This document shows, in pieces, positions 62,796 to 64,000 of a stretch of 64,000 bases of DNA (position 1 is the first letter of the stretch; each line of letters begins with the position of its first letter). Both the position numbers and the translations under genes were made by a program. This stretch comes from Microvelia longipes (Eukaryota > Arthropoda > Insecta > Hemiptera > Veliidae), in assembly GCA_018340805.1 (NCBI GenBank), contig JACMZG010001914.1, forward strand, positions 44,533,414 through 44,597,413, read 5' to 3'. The notes beneath the pieces are model-generated. The model made no database searches. It was not told the origin of the DNA and was given only the letters and a program-made list of their open reading frames with translations.

Positions 62796-64000
62796 CTGCA
62801 AACAAAACAAATCAGTTTCAAATTGAAATTGTAAACATCAAATTATCATCATTATAACTATTCAAGCTTTTGAGGAGGAATAGGTCCTAATTAATAAAAA
62901 AAACTAATTTTGCCGAGCTTTCGGTATAATTGTTGTCCAAACATTTATTTGTTAGCAACCATGTAACTGTTTTTTGTTAGTATTTATTATGTTAAGCCTT
63001 GAAAAAGATAAAATTATATCGAAAGCTCGGCAAAATTAGTTTTTTTTTATTAATTAGGACCTATTCCTCCTCAAAAGCTTGAATATTTAAAATAGAGGTC
63101 CCTATAAAGTTTTTTGTTTCATCATTATAACTTGAAAAAAAAGTTGTCACATTTGGAAAAAAGTTTCCCTATTTTATTTACCAATAATCATAAAAACATG
63201 GACTATTTAGCTGACCGCATTTTATATCTCTAGAATGGTGTTAGCCATAGATGTGGTTGAATCAAGCAGGACACTGGGCAATTTCAGACCAACCACTTCA
63301 ATATTTTTTATAGGTAAACAAATATTACTTTATTAGTGTAATTAGCCTCTATTTATTGAGTAAATGGTTTTATAATTGATATAAGATGGGATGAAAAGAA
63401 TAAAATTAGTTTATAAATCAACAGCTATATTATGGCAACACTTGCAGGTAATTTAGGTAACAAAACAAAATCAAAGAAATAACTACTGTGAGGGACCTTT
63501 CTTAAGCTTTGACATGCTTTGGTACTTCTCACATTTTAGTACCCTCCCTTCTAGATCATCTTACTAGTGTCAGGAAAGGTATAGTTATAAATAATAACAG
63601 AGATCAGCTTAATACATATATTCTGAAAATAGGTTCAAAGAGTACTTACATATTTATTAATATATCGGGTAATCCCTACACTTTAAGATATAAGTAATTG
63701 ATACATTTTATATTAAAATATGTTATTATGGAAAATACCTAAAAACATGATTCTAATACCGAGTCTGGCCCTGTTCTGAAGTTCCACCACTCTCTTTCCC
63801 TTTCTCCCCATCTCGTCCCCACTTACACTTTATCCCTTCTAAATATATCATATAGATTGGATATTAAGTAAGAAATAGGATATCAGCAGTTTATCAAGGA
63901 TAATAATAATGTTAGGTAGTTGTTATACTAAATTGTACATAATATTGATTTGTCACCTTAACATATACAGGAAATTAGTATATAAGTTTAGAACATTATA
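62796..64000. other. Collagen intron (5' end not in window)
   Basis: Holds a family-2 foldback (62863-63115). The remainder to the edge is AT-rich with no supported exon. Confidence 0.5.
62863..63115. mobile_element. Foldback element, family 2, copy 3 (short)
   Basis: TTCAAGCTTTTGAGGAGGAA, AACTAATTTTGCCGAGCTTT and mirror (AAAGCTCGGCAAAATTAGTT). The middle is deleted relative to the other copies, leaving asymmetric arms. Confidence 0.68.

Noticed and set aside
63770..63825. Minus-strand GRDGEKGKESGG frame resembling a collagen exon
   Set aside because: The register breaks after four triplets, the possible donor (TCG|GTATTA) gives phase 2 while all other exons are phase 0, and there is no polypyrimidine tract before it.

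Overview
The window is AT-rich eukaryotic DNA with small exons, GT/AG introns of 0.5 to 18 kb, tRNA-derived SINEs, LINE remnants, mariner/pogo transposons and very many inverted-repeat elements. This points to an arthropod, most likely an insect. A hemipteran is a guess from overall texture only. There is one assembly gap of 523 N (35824-36346). Few of the long open frames are genes; the coding signal lies in short spliced exons.

Layout. (1) The plus strand from the left edge to about 12.9 kb holds the last seven exons (1473-12784) of a docking/adaptor-type protein. All splice phases agree. The protein has two YxxM motifs and two YENx motifs and runs on through serine-rich exons to a TAA. Its 5' part lies outside the window. 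(2) 12.9-21.9 kb is intergenic and packed with mobile elements. (3) The minus strand from 62795 down to 22389 holds the 3' part of a collagen gene: short phase-0 exons, mostly multiples of 9 nt, of Gly-X-Y repeats. They lead to a cysteine-containing end ([18 protein letters not shown]) that resembles the ends of transmembrane (MACIT, XIII/XXIII/XXV type) collagens, then a His- and acid-rich tail with a stop. Its 5' part lies beyond the right edge. The two genes converge tail to tail.

Introns and intergenic DNA hold a Penelope-like element remnant (left edge), non-LTR reverse transcriptase ends, a decayed mariner (51842-52745), a pogo/Tigger-like element (32038-32886), several MITE families, two tRNA-derived SINEs (one with a perfect 15-bp target duplication), near-perfect foldbacks of 0.2-0.6 kb, and at least eight minisatellite arrays.

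The most interesting pattern is a hammerhead-ribozyme-like core (CTGANGA, a hairpin, then GAAA, in some copies followed by CGTC). It recurs at about a dozen places, mostly as outward-facing pairs in the arms of inverted-repeat elements. The Penelope-like remnant has one downstream of its coding end. Other points of note are a 51-bp array open on both strands inside a collagen intron and a possible alternative last exon for the collagen gene.
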